Assembly (NCBI RefSeq): GCF_000337135.1
Contig: NZ_AOIN01000063.1
Coordinates: 1 to 38,868, forward strand
DNA from: Natrialba chahannaoensis JCM 10990
GTDB taxonomy: Archaea > Halobacteriota > Halobacteria > Halobacteriales > Natrialbaceae
Direction: 5' to 3'
Length of the DNA stretch: 38,868 nt
The notes under the pieces are model-generated. The model was given only the letters and a program-made list of their open reading frames with translations. It was not told the DNA's origin and did no database searches. This document shows positions 7,390 to 15,724 of the stretch, one piece after another (positions within the stretch are counted from its first letter, which is position 1; each line of letters opens with the position of its first letter). A program made the position numbers and the translations under genes.

Positions 7390-9237
7390 TCAGGACAAAA
7401 TCGTAACGTCCGGCTCGCCATCGTCGTCCTGAATGAACTCGCCCGAGCAGTCGTATTCGATGATCTCAATCTCTGAGATGTCGGGTTCGTCCTCGTACGG
7501 CCCCGAGCGATCGGACATGCCGTAGACCGTCAGCGAGTCAAGGTCTGGACTCGAGTCGTCGCTATTCCAGCGCCCACAGAGGTGGTTCGCGAAGTACGAG
7601 TGGTGGTTCTCGTTGCCCGCAAAGCGCATGTTCGAGAGGTACTTGCGCTCTCTGGAGGTGTCGTAGGTTTCGTCGACGTTCGGTGGTCTGTCCCAGTCGA
7701 CCTCACCACCATGGAGTGCGTCGACTTCGGAGCCATCGGCAAGTTCACCGGGGACGACAAACCACTGAGCTGTCGAGGTCGGATTCGGTGCGAACATCCG
7801 CCAGCTCTGATCTGCCTGCAGCGTATCGAGCACCTGATCGCCTGGGTCGGGGACTTCGGTGTAATCGACGGCTTCGGCGTTCGAGAGGATGACGAGGACG
7901 AGCAGCAGCCACGGAATGACCGTTACGGCGACTAATCGGCCGTAGCCGATGGCGGTGGCGAGCAGGTCGGTGTCAGGTTGTGGCTTCGGATCACTACTGG
8001 CTGTCTCATCATCGTGTGCAGCGCCAGTCTCGTCGTGATTTTCAGACTCGCTCTCGCTCTTGTTCTTGTTTTCGCCCTCGTTTTCACTCTCATCTCCATC
8101 AGCATCACCATCATCCTCACCAGTACCGGCTCCATCGGTCCGTACCGGCTCCGCCCCGCCAGTCCCCGGAACCCGAAACGGCACAACTGGCAACGTCGTC
8201 TGGCACCACTCGAGTACACCCCGAAGTGGTGAGGCGAGACCGATCCGCTGGGCCAGCCGCTCGGCCCAGTCCCAGATAATTGGCGGGTAGAACAGGAGCA
8301 GACCGGCGACGACGATCAGCGGGAAGAGGTCGATCCGTAGGGTAACCAGCATGCCGAGGTGCATCCCGACGAACCCAGTGGCGAGCAGTGCTCGCGGGAT
8401 CCCCGTCAGGAGGAGCAAGAGCGGTGAGATGACGATCATGACCATCCACGCGTACGTAAAGAGTTCAAGCAGTGCCGTGGCGTCCGCGAGGGTGTTCCCG
8501 AGCAAGATAGTCAGGTGGTCGGCCTGGAAGATGTGGACGACCGCATCGCCACCCATCCACGGGTCGCTTCTGGTTTTGTGGATGGCGTTGGTGACGTACA
8601 TCAGGAGTACCTGGACAAGAATTGCAATCGTTCCAATCGTCGCAAGCGTCGTCTCACCGCGCCGCGGGGTGTCGAAGCGACGCGCGTCGACGGACCAGCG
8701 CGAACCAAGCGGGAGGAAGACGCTCCAGAGAAGCAACAGGCGAAGCAGGATGTCGCCGCCGTTGAGCACCATCGGGTTGCGGATGTGCAAGGAGACCAGC
8801 AAGAGCCACGAGACGATGGTCACGAAGCGGGTGCGATAGCCGAGGATCAGCGCGAACGCGAACAGACCCGCAATCAGGAACAAGAGACCTTGGACCCACG
8901 CAGATCCCGAAAGCGCGTGCAGCGAGTAGACCGACGAGTAATCCGAAAACAACGCCGCGAGCGGGAGCACACCCGCGTCAGTATAGAACAAGTCGAGTTG
9001 CCGTGCTCGCATCGCGAGGTCGACGAGGAGCAAGAGCCCAAGCGTGATTCGAAACGCTGCAAGCGCACGCCGGTCGATCGCAAATCGACGCTGGAGCGCG
9101 CTGCCGATCCACTCGAGTCCGCGGTCGAGTCGATCTCGTCCGGTCGTGGCAGCGGACGGTGATGAAGACGACGCGTCTGACCGTTGATTGTGGGAGGGCG
9201 AAGGCTGTAAGGTGGACTGGGGCTGGCGCTGAGACAT
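7390..9237 (-). CDS. HTTM-domain integral membrane protein (vitamin K gamma-carboxylase-like)
   Basis: 615 residues. After a polar S/Q-rich N-tail, FAIDRRALAAFRITLGLLLLVDLAMRARQLDLFYTDAGVLP at about 50-90 is the classic opening of the HTTM family, which is distantly related to vitamin K-dependent gamma-glutamyl carboxylase. Several membrane helices follow, with LHIRNPMVLNGGD and NAIHKTRSDPWMGGDAV between them. A charged E/S/N-rich segment (about 365-420) precedes one more helix. The protein ends in a soluble domain with SWRMFAPNPTSTAQWFVVPG, a motif common in this family. The function in archaea is unknown. It is divergent to a DCC-family thiol oxidoreductase gene, a pairing that recurs in bacteria and archaea, so the two probably work together in the membrane (inference). 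Confidence 0.85.
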   Translation of the reverse strand: MSQRQPQSTLQPSPSHNQRSDASSSSPSAATTGRDRLDRGLEWIGSALQRRFAIDRRALAAFRITLGLLLLVDLAMRARQLDLFYTDAGVLPLAALFSDYSSVYSLHALSGSAWVQGLLFLIAGLFAFALILGYRTRFVTIVSWLLLVSLHIRNPMVLNGGDILLRLLLLWSVFLPLGSRWSVDARRFDTPRRGETTLATIGTIAILVQVLLMYVTNAIHKTRSDPWMGGDAVVHIFQADHLTILLGNTLADATALLELFTYAWMVMIVISPLLLLLTGIPRALLATGFVGMHLGMLVTLRIDLFPLIVVAGLLLFYPPIIWDWAERLAQRIGLASPLRGVLEWCQTTLPVVPFRVPGTGGAEPVRTDGAGTGEDDGDADGDESENEGENKNKSESESENHDETGAAHDDETASSDPKPQPDTDLLATAIGYGRLVAVTVIPWLLLVLVILSNAEAVDYTEVPDPGDQVLDTLQADQSWRMFAPNPTSTAQWFVVPGELADGSEVDALHGGEVDWDRPPNVDETYDTSRERKYLSNMRFAGNENHHSYFANHLCGRWNSDDSSPDLDSLTVYGMSDRSGPYEDEPDISEIEIIEYDCSGEFIQDDDGEPDVTILS

Positions 9238-9293
9238 CGTCGGAGGGGGTTCGGTAATCGCGACTCTCGTCTAAATTGGCATAAGTTTGTTGC

Positions 9294-9317
9294 ACGGTGA
9301 AATGTTCGTTTCACCGT
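9294..9317. promoter_or_regulatory. Perfect 9-bp inverted repeat between the HTTM and DCC genes
   Basis: ACGGTGAAA and TTTCACCGT flank a 6-base centre (TGTTCG). It lies 57 bp upstream of the HTTM start and 149 bp upstream of the DCC start, in a 228-bp divergent promoter region. A TATA-like AATTTAG (read on the minus strand, about 9270-9277) lies between it and the HTTM ATG. It may be an operator for a dimeric regulator, or a hairpin in a leader RNA. Confidence 0.5.
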
Positions 9318-9465
9318 CAATCGTTCACTCCCCTCGTCTCCGTGGACAAGCGTTGACGCATCTGGCGGTAGTCGCGTTTCCGACCCGCTCAGCCCGGCTT
9401 TCAACACTGCATGTCGATCCCCACCGAAACCCTGAACTGTCGACCATGCCAATATACTGCCCCGA

Positions 9466-9897
9466 ATGAGCCCTGACACGCCCGAGACGAAGCCCCCGGA
9501 CGACAGCCCTATCGTCCTCTTCGACGGCGTCTGCAACCTCTGTAACGGCTTCGTCCAGTTTCTCGTCCCACGGGACACCGACGAACAGTTCTACTTCGCC
9601 TCGCTCCAGTCTGACGTCGCGACGGAACTGCTCGCCGAGCACGGACTGCCGACGGACGAACTCGAGTCCATCGTCCTTATCGAGGGCGACGACTGTTACG
9701 TCAAGTCGGCCGCAGTCATCCGAATTGCGTCGATTCTGGGGGGCATTTACGCGCTGCTCCGTCCGTTCCGGTTTGTGCCACGACGGATTCGCGACTGGGT
9801 GTACGATCTCGTCGCGGCCAACCGGTACCGTCTGTTTGGCAAGAAAGACCAGTGTATGATGCCGACGGGGAACGTTCAGCAGCGGTTTCTGGAGTGA
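9466..9897 (+). CDS. DCC-family thiol-disulfide oxidoreductase (DUF393)
   Basis: 143 residues from the ATG at 9466. The protein carries VLFDGVCNLCNGFVQFL at 17-33, with the CxxC pair Cys23/Cys26 following the D-G of the DxxCxxC motif that names the family. It continues with FASLQSD, IVLIEGDDCYVKSAAVIRIA and YDLVAANRYRLFGKKDQCMMP, all typical. The fold is thioredoxin-like and the family is thought to do thiol-disulfide exchange; partners are unknown. The HTTM gene is divergent from it, and HTTM-DCC pairs or fusions occur in other organisms (established pattern). Confidence 0.92.
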   Translation: MSPDTPETKPPDDSPIVLFDGVCNLCNGFVQFLVPRDTDEQFYFASLQSDVATELLAEHGLPTDELESIVLIEGDDCYVKSAAVIRIASILGGIYALLRPFRFVPRRIRDWVYDLVAANRYRLFGKKDQCMMPTGNVQQRFLE

Positions 9898-9949
9898 ACG
9901 TCCCTGTGAGATGAGTTTACGTTTGTAATAATACGATACCCAACGCACC

Positions 9950-9963
9950 TGACTGAACAGTCA
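9950..9963. promoter_or_regulatory. Palindrome TGACTG-AA-CAGTCA upstream of the COG1361/RND genes
   Basis: Two perfect 6-bp arms flank AA. It is followed by an AT-rich stretch (AAAATAGTTATT, about 9967-9978) that could hold the TATA box, and by a second TTGACTG at about 9977-9983. The position, about 107-120 bp before the ATG at 10070, fits an operator near the promoter of the surface-protein/exporter pair. No regulator gene is adjacent. Confidence 0.35.
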
Positions 9964-10059
9964 ATCAAAATAGTTATTGACTGTGAATGTAAACGAGTTA
10001 GTTAACAGATGAACCGAACAGTATTTGCTAAGAAGCTTCACACTATTTGTATTGAAATT

Positions 10060-10063
10060 GAGG
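10060..10063 (+). promoter_or_regulatory. Shine-Dalgarno-like GAGG deciding the start at 10070
   Basis: GAGG ends 6 bases before the ATG at 10070. It favours this start over the TTG at 10025 and the ATG at 10079. Confidence 0.45.
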
Positions 10064-10069
10064 GATATA

Positions 10070-11692
10070 ATGGGTAGTATGACATGGAAGCAAATTCTTC
10101 TCGGCTTTTGTGCTCTCTGTCTGATTGTGACCATTAGTGCAACAACTGGCGCTGTTGATCAGATCCAGTCACCAAGTCCTGGGGAAGCAACGCAAGGTGA
10201 CCCGGATCTCGATGTTTACTTGGCGAATAACGAAGTCGAGGCAGGTAGTGAAACCACTGTAGAATTTCAGGTTCAGAACGATGGAGACCTTTCCCGCGGA
10301 ACACAAGGGGACAGGGTGCTCACAGCACGCTCTGTTTCCGTTGACGTAGCAGATTCCGGTCCGTTTGATGTGAAATCAGGAGAAACGGCTATCGGTACGG
10401 TTCAAGACGGAGCGATGTCATCCGCTACCGCTGAAATCGCGGTTCCAAGCGATGTTGAACCTGGAAGCTATGATATAACTGTTGAAACGAGCTACTCGTA
10501 TGATTCGCTGGTTTCAGACCATACAAACATCGTCCGGCAAGAAGAAGTTACAGAATCTCATGATGTCACAGTGGTCGTCACCGACGGATCACCATTGGTA
10601 GTCAAGAATGCGAAAGCAGATGTTGAACCAGGTGGAACTGGAACAGCTACCGTAGAGGTGCTGAACACCGGTGAAGAAACGCTCAATCAATCTCGTACAA
10701 CGATTTCCGCCACGGATGACGTATTAGTCGGTAGCGGGACGAGCGAGGAATATCTTGGAACGCTTTATCCGGATGAATCAGCGACTGTCCATTTCGAGGT
10801 TACTGTAGAAGATACTGCTAGTGAAGGGACCAAGCCCCTTGAAGCATCGTTCATCTACCAAGATGAAAATGGCATCGAACGGGAATCGGGACCAGAAACG
10901 ATCGGTATTCCAGTCGGTGCCAGCCAATCGTTCTCGATCGACAACCTCGAGGACACGCTCGCTGTCGGCTACGATGGCGAGATTACCGGTAAGCTCACGA
11001 ACGACGGACCGCGGGCAGTCGACGACGCAGTGCTGATCGTCGAGCCGATGAGCGAATCGTTGTTCATCGAGGATACGCGCTACGCGCTGCCAGAACTCGA
11101 CGCCGGTGAAACGACGACGTTCCGCTACCCAACTGACGTGAGTGGACAGGCCGACGAAGGGCCGCGCCAGCTTCGATTCTCCGTCGAGTACACCGGCAGC
11201 GGTGACGCCACACTCGAGAACGGTCCGATTTCAGAGCGCGTCTTCGTCGACCCTCAGCAGGACGAATTTAGCCTGACAGACGACGGGATCACTGTCCCAC
11301 AGGGCGAACAAACCCCGTTCGAGCTTGTGATTACCAACGAACGCCAGCAGACGCTGTCGAATATTGACGCGAAACTGTACACCGATAGCCCGCTACAAAC
11401 GAGCAACGACGAGGCGTTCGTTCCGGAACTCGCACCCGGTGAGTCGGCAACGATGACGTTCGACGTGGCAGCGGCTGCTGATACGCCAGCCGAGACGCAT
11501 CCGGTCGAACTCGACTTCGAGTACGAGACCGAGCGCGGTGACACGACGATTTCGGACGTCTACCAGCATCCAATTGATGTCGAGGCCGTCGAGTCGGACG
11601 ATGATGGTAGTTTTATCGGCTCTGCGGCCAGCCTGATGGCAGCGCTTACAGCCGTTGGTCTTGGGCTCGGTTTCTGGTGGCGGCGCACGTGA
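10070..11692 (+). CDS. COG1361 S-layer-type secreted protein with C-terminal anchor
   Basis: 540 residues. The N-terminus (MGSMTWKQILLGFCALCLIVTISATTGAV) is a Sec-type signal. The body is a chain of beta-sandwich (CARDB/NEW3-like) repeats that share phrases such as VEAGSETTVEFQVQNDGD, VEPGGTGTATVEVLNTGE, GYDGEITGKLTNDG, VPQGEQTPFELVITNE and ELAPGESATMTFDV. The protein ends in a membrane helix followed by WWRRT, so it should sit outside the cell, anchored at its C-terminus. An RND exporter gene follows 94 bp downstream on the same strand; COG1361-RND neighbours recur in archaea, so it is likely the exporter's external partner (inference). The first about 850 bp are visibly more AT-rich than the rest, with the change near 10,920. 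Confidence 0.85.
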   Translation: MGSMTWKQILLGFCALCLIVTISATTGAVDQIQSPSPGEATQGDPDLDVYLANNEVEAGSETTVEFQVQNDGDLSRGTQGDRVLTARSVSVDVADSGPFDVKSGETAIGTVQDGAMSSATAEIAVPSDVEPGSYDITVETSYSYDSLVSDHTNIVRQEEVTESHDVTVVVTDGSPLVVKNAKADVEPGGTGTATVEVLNTGEETLNQSRTTISATDDVLVGSGTSEEYLGTLYPDESATVHFEVTVEDTASEGTKPLEASFIYQDENGIERESGPETIGIPVGASQSFSIDNLEDTLAVGYDGEITGKLTNDGPRAVDDAVLIVEPMSESLFIEDTRYALPELDAGETTTFRYPTDVSGQADEGPRQLRFSVEYTGSGDATLENGPISERVFVDPQQDEFSLTDDGITVPQGEQTPFELVITNERQQTLSNIDAKLYTDSPLQTSNDEAFVPELAPGESATMTFDVAAAADTPAETHPVELDFEYETERGDTTISDVYQHPIDVEAVESDDDGSFIGSAASLMAALTAVGLGLGFWWRRT

Positions 11693-11786
11693 GCGAACGG
11701 ATGTGTCGACTCACCGTCTCAGGCCATGAACTCGGTTTCAGGACCTGTCGTGAGCAAACCAGTGTCGGACGAGAGTACAAAGAGCG

Positions 11787-14426
11787 ATGAGTGAGGATCG
11801 ATCTGATCAGCGGGTAGAGACGCAAGGAGCCACGGCGTCGGACACGCCGTCACCGGAGAGCGGTGACAGCGGTGTAAGCCTCGTTGGAACACTGAGTAAT
11901 CGGCTCGGCTCGCTCCGTGGTGGGTCGGGAGATGGCTCGGGCGACGGATCGCGCGGCGATGATCCGTTCACTCGGCGAGTCAATCCGCTAATCACGAATC
12001 GGCCCTGGACCGTCGTTGCAGTGTTTCTCCTGTTGACCGGTGTCTTCCTCGGTGGTGCAATCGGTGGTGGTGCCGGGCAAGAGGCCGGTGCTGACCAGTT
12101 CACCGAAGACACAGAGGCCTACGAGGCGTTCGAGGACATGCAGGAGAACTTCGACCGCGGTGAACGGTCGAGCGGTGGCACGTCGGCACAGCTGTTCATT
12201 ACGGACGACCGAAACGTCCTTTCAGAGCAGAGTCTATTGCGGATGCTCGAGTTCCAGGATCGAATCGAGAGCGACGGCGACCTTCGGGTTGTCTCGAGTA
12301 CCAGTCCGGCCTCGCTCGTCGCCATGCAGCTCGATCCGGAAGCGACCACGCCCGAAGAACAGTACCGGGCGGTCGATAAGGCCTCCCAGCGCCAGCTCGA
12401 CGAGGCGATTGCAACAGCCGACGAGACGAGCGGACTGCCGGTCAGCACGGACTTCACTCGCTCGTCGGCGAGTGCGAACGTCGCACAGATCGCGGTCACG
12501 TACGATACGCCACCGATGGCGGAGACGAGTGACTACGCGAACCTGCAGTTCGAGACCCAGGACCTGGCGAACGATATCGACGGCTTCGACACCGACGACA
12601 ACGTTGTTATCTTCGGTGACGCGATCCTCGAAGAGGAGACGCTGCAGTTGCTCGGCGACACCTCGATCGTCGTCTTCCCGGCAGCGATTATCCTGATTCT
12701 GTTCTTCCTGCTCGTCGCCTACCGTGATCCGATCGACCTCGGTCTCGGACTCGTCGCGTTGGTGATGACGATGATCTGGACGTTCGGGTTCATGGGATTC
12801 GCACAGATCCCATTCTCGGACGCGCTGGTCACCGTCTTCCCGCTGTTGCTCGCCGTCGGGATCGACTTCGGGATTCACATCATCAACCGGTATCGTGAGG
12901 AGCGCACGACCGGTGTCCCGATCGGAGAGGCAATGCAGATTACGACCGGGCAGTTGACGACGGCGTTGCTCATCGTTACCCTGACGACCGTCTTCAGCTT
13001 CGGTGCGAATTTGCTCAGCGACATGACCCGTGATTTCGGTATCGTGGCTGCTGCAGGAATCATCTTCACCTTCCTCATCTTCGGCGTCTTCTTGCCAGCG
13101 GGGAAGGTCGGGTTCGACCGGCTCCGTGAGGGGACCCGGTTCCCCGAGTTTGGGACGACGCCGCTTGGAAGCGAGCAGTCATTCTTGGGACGAGTGTTGC
13201 CGGTCGGCGTCCATATCGCCCGCGTGATACCCGTGCTCTTTCTGGTCTCGATGCTCGTTATCGGGATGGGTGCCGCCGCGTACGGAACCGGCGTCGACAC
13301 CGAGTTCGACGACGAGGCCTTTTTCCCCGACGAAGAACGGCTCGAGCAGTACGAGGCACTCCCCGAGCCGTTCGCGGCAGGCGACTACACCTTCCTGACG
13401 GTGCTCGACCACATGGAGGAGGACTTTGAGCAAGGGCTCGAAGGGTCGGTAACAGTTTATATCGAGGATCCCGGACTCAGAGACGACGACGCACTCAGAG
13501 AGATCGACCAGGCGCTACAGCGTCCGCCCGCCGCCTTCGAATCGGACGGCAGACAAGCCGACGCAAACAGTCTCCTCGATACGATCGAGACACAGGCGGC
13601 CGCCGATCCGGCGTTCGACGCAACCGTCACGCGATACGACAGTAACGGCGACGAGATACCAGACCGTGAGATTGACGCCGTCTACGACGCGCTGTTCGAC
13701 GCCGCTCCGGACGAGACCGCAGACCGCCTGACGACCGACCGAAGCGCTACGCGAATCGACATTCAGATCGATGTCGACGCCGAACAGGACGAAGCTGTCG
13801 CTGCGGCGACCGAGGTGGCCAACGATATGACACTCGATGCAACGGCAACCGGCCAACTCGTGCTGTTCGAGACCGTCATCGAGCAGACGACCGACTCGTC
13901 GATCACTAGCCTGTTCGTCGCGTTCGTGTTGACGATCATCTTCCTCGTGCTCTCGTACTGGTGGCTCGAGGGGCGGGCCATCTACGGTGTCATTAACCTT
14001 ATCCCGGTGTTACTCGCCGTCGCGTTACTTGCAGGATCGATGCGGCTGTTCGACATTCCACTCAGTCCGATCAACGCACCGATCCTCTCGGTGTCGATCG
14101 GACTCGGCGTCGACTATACGGTCCACCTGATGCACCGATTCGTCGATGAGTACGAAGAACGTGAGGACACCCACGAAGCGCTGCTCGTAACGGTACAGGG
14201 GACTGGCGGCGCGCTCACCGGTAGTATGCTCACGACCGTCTGTGGCCTCGGTGTGCTGTATCTCGCACTGATCCCGCTGATCATGGAGTTCGGCCTGCTA
14301 CTCGCACTCGGCGTCTTCTACGCCTGGTTCACGTCGATTCTCGTTCTTCCATCGGTCGTGATCGTCTGGGACCGACTCGAGCAACGCTACGGGGAACTCG
14401 AGTGGTTCCCATCGACGGCGGCGTAG
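11787..14426 (+). CDS. RND superfamily (MMPL-type) exporter
   Basis: 879 residues. A polar N-tail with G/D repeats precedes helix 1 at about 74-95. A large external loop follows, then a bundle of helices from about 288, with LLAVGIDFGIHIINRYREER near 354-374. A second external loop (about 510-700) and a second bundle follow, with SIGLGVDYTVHLMHRF near 770-785. The two GxDF/GxDY-H motifs are the proton-relay segments of the MMPL/HpnN branch of RND proteins. The duplicated architecture of loop plus six helices is complete. It probably exports lipids or other hydrophobic compounds driven by an ion gradient; the cargo is unknown. The upstream COG1361 protein probably shares its transcript. Confidence 0.9.
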   Translation: MSEDRSDQRVETQGATASDTPSPESGDSGVSLVGTLSNRLGSLRGGSGDGSGDGSRGDDPFTRRVNPLITNRPWTVVAVFLLLTGVFLGGAIGGGAGQEAGADQFTEDTEAYEAFEDMQENFDRGERSSGGTSAQLFITDDRNVLSEQSLLRMLEFQDRIESDGDLRVVSSTSPASLVAMQLDPEATTPEEQYRAVDKASQRQLDEAIATADETSGLPVSTDFTRSSASANVAQIAVTYDTPPMAETSDYANLQFETQDLANDIDGFDTDDNVVIFGDAILEEETLQLLGDTSIVVFPAAIILILFFLLVAYRDPIDLGLGLVALVMTMIWTFGFMGFAQIPFSDALVTVFPLLLAVGIDFGIHIINRYREERTTGVPIGEAMQITTGQLTTALLIVTLTTVFSFGANLLSDMTRDFGIVAAAGIIFTFLIFGVFLPAGKVGFDRLREGTRFPEFGTTPLGSEQSFLGRVLPVGVHIARVIPVLFLVSMLVIGMGAAAYGTGVDTEFDDEAFFPDEERLEQYEALPEPFAAGDYTFLTVLDHMEEDFEQGLEGSVTVYIEDPGLRDDDALREIDQALQRPPAAFESDGRQADANSLLDTIETQAAADPAFDATVTRYDSNGDEIPDREIDAVYDALFDAAPDETADRLTTDRSATRIDIQIDVDAEQDEAVAAATEVANDMTLDATATGQLVLFETVIEQTTDSSITSLFVAFVLTIIFLVLSYWWLEGRAIYGVINLIPVLLAVALLAGSMRLFDIPLSPINAPILSVSIGLGVDYTVHLMHRFVDEYEEREDTHEALLVTVQGTGGALTGSMLTTVCGLGVLYLALIPLIMEFGLLLALGVFYAWFTSILVLPSVVIVWDRLEQRYGELEWFPSTAA

Positions 14427-14451
14427 TAGGTAGTAGGTAGTGGGTAGTGGA
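14424..14451. repeat. Heptamer tandem repeat starting in the RND stop codon
   Basis: TAGTAGG, TAGTAGG, TAGTGGG and TAGTGGA follow each other at exactly 7 bp. The first TAG is the stop codon of the RND gene, and every unit begins with TAG. Confidence 0.85.
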
Positions 14452-14547
14452 CCCTCGGATCGGAGTGTCTCTGTTTCGATCACAATCAGGTCGGTGTCTA
14501 ACGAGAAAGTCGGGGGTTTTCCCGCTCGTAGTATCCATAAGCCACGT

Positions 14548-15048
14548 CTACGGCTCTCTTGAGCCGTACCGATGACGACTGAAAAGCCAGACCACGAAAG
14601 CACTCGTAGCCGCAACGAGCGCCGGCCATCGGTCACTACTCAGGAACAAATCTGCCGCCGGGAAGCGAAACTCCGAAAGCGGCCAGAACACCGCGTATGA
14701 GTAGCCCGTCGTGGTCACGAGCACGATATCGAGGATGTGATGAGAGACGACCCCGACAACGATGAGGGCGAAAGCACGCCGCCGGAGATTCGGTGAGACG
14801 AACAGCGATCCAAGCAGTGCGACGATGAGCGTTCCGATCAGTGTGTGCAACGGTGCCCAGGAGAACGGAATCCCAAGGAGAAACGAAACCGCTGGGTCCG
14901 GGAGTAGCAACTCGATCTTGACGAAATCGGGTACGAGCGCGCCAATCATCACCAGCGTCACGTGTGCCGGTCGCATCCACTCATAGCGCATCGACAACAG
15001 CGTCCCAATCACGTACCCGGCCAGCACGTGCGTCAACACATCAGCCAC
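14548..15048 (-). CDS. Membrane-bound metal-dependent hydrolase-like protein (YdjM/DUF457 type)
   Basis: 166 residues from a GTG at 15046-15048. This start is chosen because an 8-base Shine-Dalgarno sequence lies 5 bases upstream; the in-frame ATGs at 15063 and 15072 lie within or before that site. The protein has four or five hydrophobic helices. DVLTHVLAGYVIG near the start, DFVKIELL, APLHTLIGT and VVSHHILDIV are the His/Asp-bearing motifs of the membrane metal-dependent hydrolase family. No substrate is known. The GTG overlaps the end of the gene before it by 8 bases, so the two are translationally coupled. Confidence 0.85.
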   Translation of the reverse strand: MADVLTHVLAGYVIGTLLSMRYEWMRPAHVTLVMIGALVPDFVKIELLLPDPAVSFLLGIPFSWAPLHTLIGTLIVALLGSLFVSPNLRRRAFALIVVGVVSHHILDIVLVTTTGYSYAVFWPLSEFRFPAADLFLSSDRWPALVAATSAFVVWLFSRHRYGSREP

Positions 15049-15637
15049 GGTGCTCACCTCCATCTCCGCCACGTGTGAATGCTCGAAGCGTCGTGAGCCA
15101 GTCCAAGAAGCGACTCGAGAGCCACACCGTCACCGACAGCCGACGCTCCCGCGGCACGAACGCCAGTCGCGCCCGGTCGAATCGCCATCCACACGCGAAT
15201 CGGCCGACGACCCATAGCCCACCGAGCAGCGACACCGCGTACATGTACTGCATTTCGCTCGACTGCCTGGAAACCGTCCGTTCTGCAGCCAGCGTTGACT
15301 CGTCCTCGAGTGTCCCATGAGCCGATAGCTGGTCACCGGGCTCGAGTACCCCATCCGTATTCACCAGTGCATCCTCAGCGTCGACGACGGTGAACTGGCC
15401 GTAGCCGCTGGCTCTGGTTGCGATGACAACGGGATCAGTACTGACGACTTCGCCCCCGAGCGTGACCTCGGAGCCGACATAGGCGGCCCGATCCTGCGGA
15501 ACGTCGGTTTCGTCGGGACCGGGTTGTTCCATCGGCTCGGCTGGGGACACACCGGCCCAGACCATGAGCCCGAAGCAAACGGCGAGCAAGAGCAGGGCTG
15601 CGAGCAGGCGACCGCGCTGGCCGAACGGTTCCGCCAT
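15041..15637 (-). CDS. Haloarchaeal membrane protein with an OB-like extracytoplasmic domain
   Basis: 198 residues. One helix (LLAALLLLAVCFGLMVWAGV) is near the N-terminus, followed by a beta-rich domain. That domain, with VGSEVTLGGEVVSTDPVVIATRASG, FTVVDAEDAL and LEPGDQLSAHGTLEDEST, reads like an OB fold. A second helix (about 128-146) and a basic cytoplasmic tail rich in R and W end the protein. I recognise no named family. The reading frame ends 8 bases inside the next gene, so it is the first gene of a coupled pair with the membrane hydrolase. Confidence 0.75.
   Translation of the reverse strand: MAEPFGQRGRLLAALLLLAVCFGLMVWAGVSPAEPMEQPGPDETDVPQDRAAYVGSEVTLGGEVVSTDPVVIATRASGYGQFTVVDAEDALVNTDGVLEPGDQLSAHGTLEDESTLAAERTVSRQSSEMQYMYAVSLLGGLWVVGRFACGWRFDRARLAFVPRERRLSVTVWLSSRFLDWLTTLRAFTRGGDGGEHRG
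15054..15061 (-). promoter_or_regulatory. Full Shine-Dalgarno sequence GGAGGTGA inside the preceding gene
   Basis: On the minus strand GGAGGTGA is followed by GCACC and then GTG. It matches the expected anti-SD of archaeal 16S rRNA over 8 bases, and it decides the start of the membrane hydrolase. Confidence 0.75.
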
Positions 15638-15724
15638 GTGTTCGGATGGACAGAACGGAAGGGAGGGAATAGGTTTTCTGATCCGGTTATCGTGGTATCG
15701 TCTCGGCGTATTTTGTACCCCTAC

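Noticed and set aside
10009-10077. 22-codon ORF overlapping the start of the COG1361 gene
   Set aside because: It has no ribosome site or conservation evidence; it could be a leader peptide but chance is as likely in this AT-rich region.
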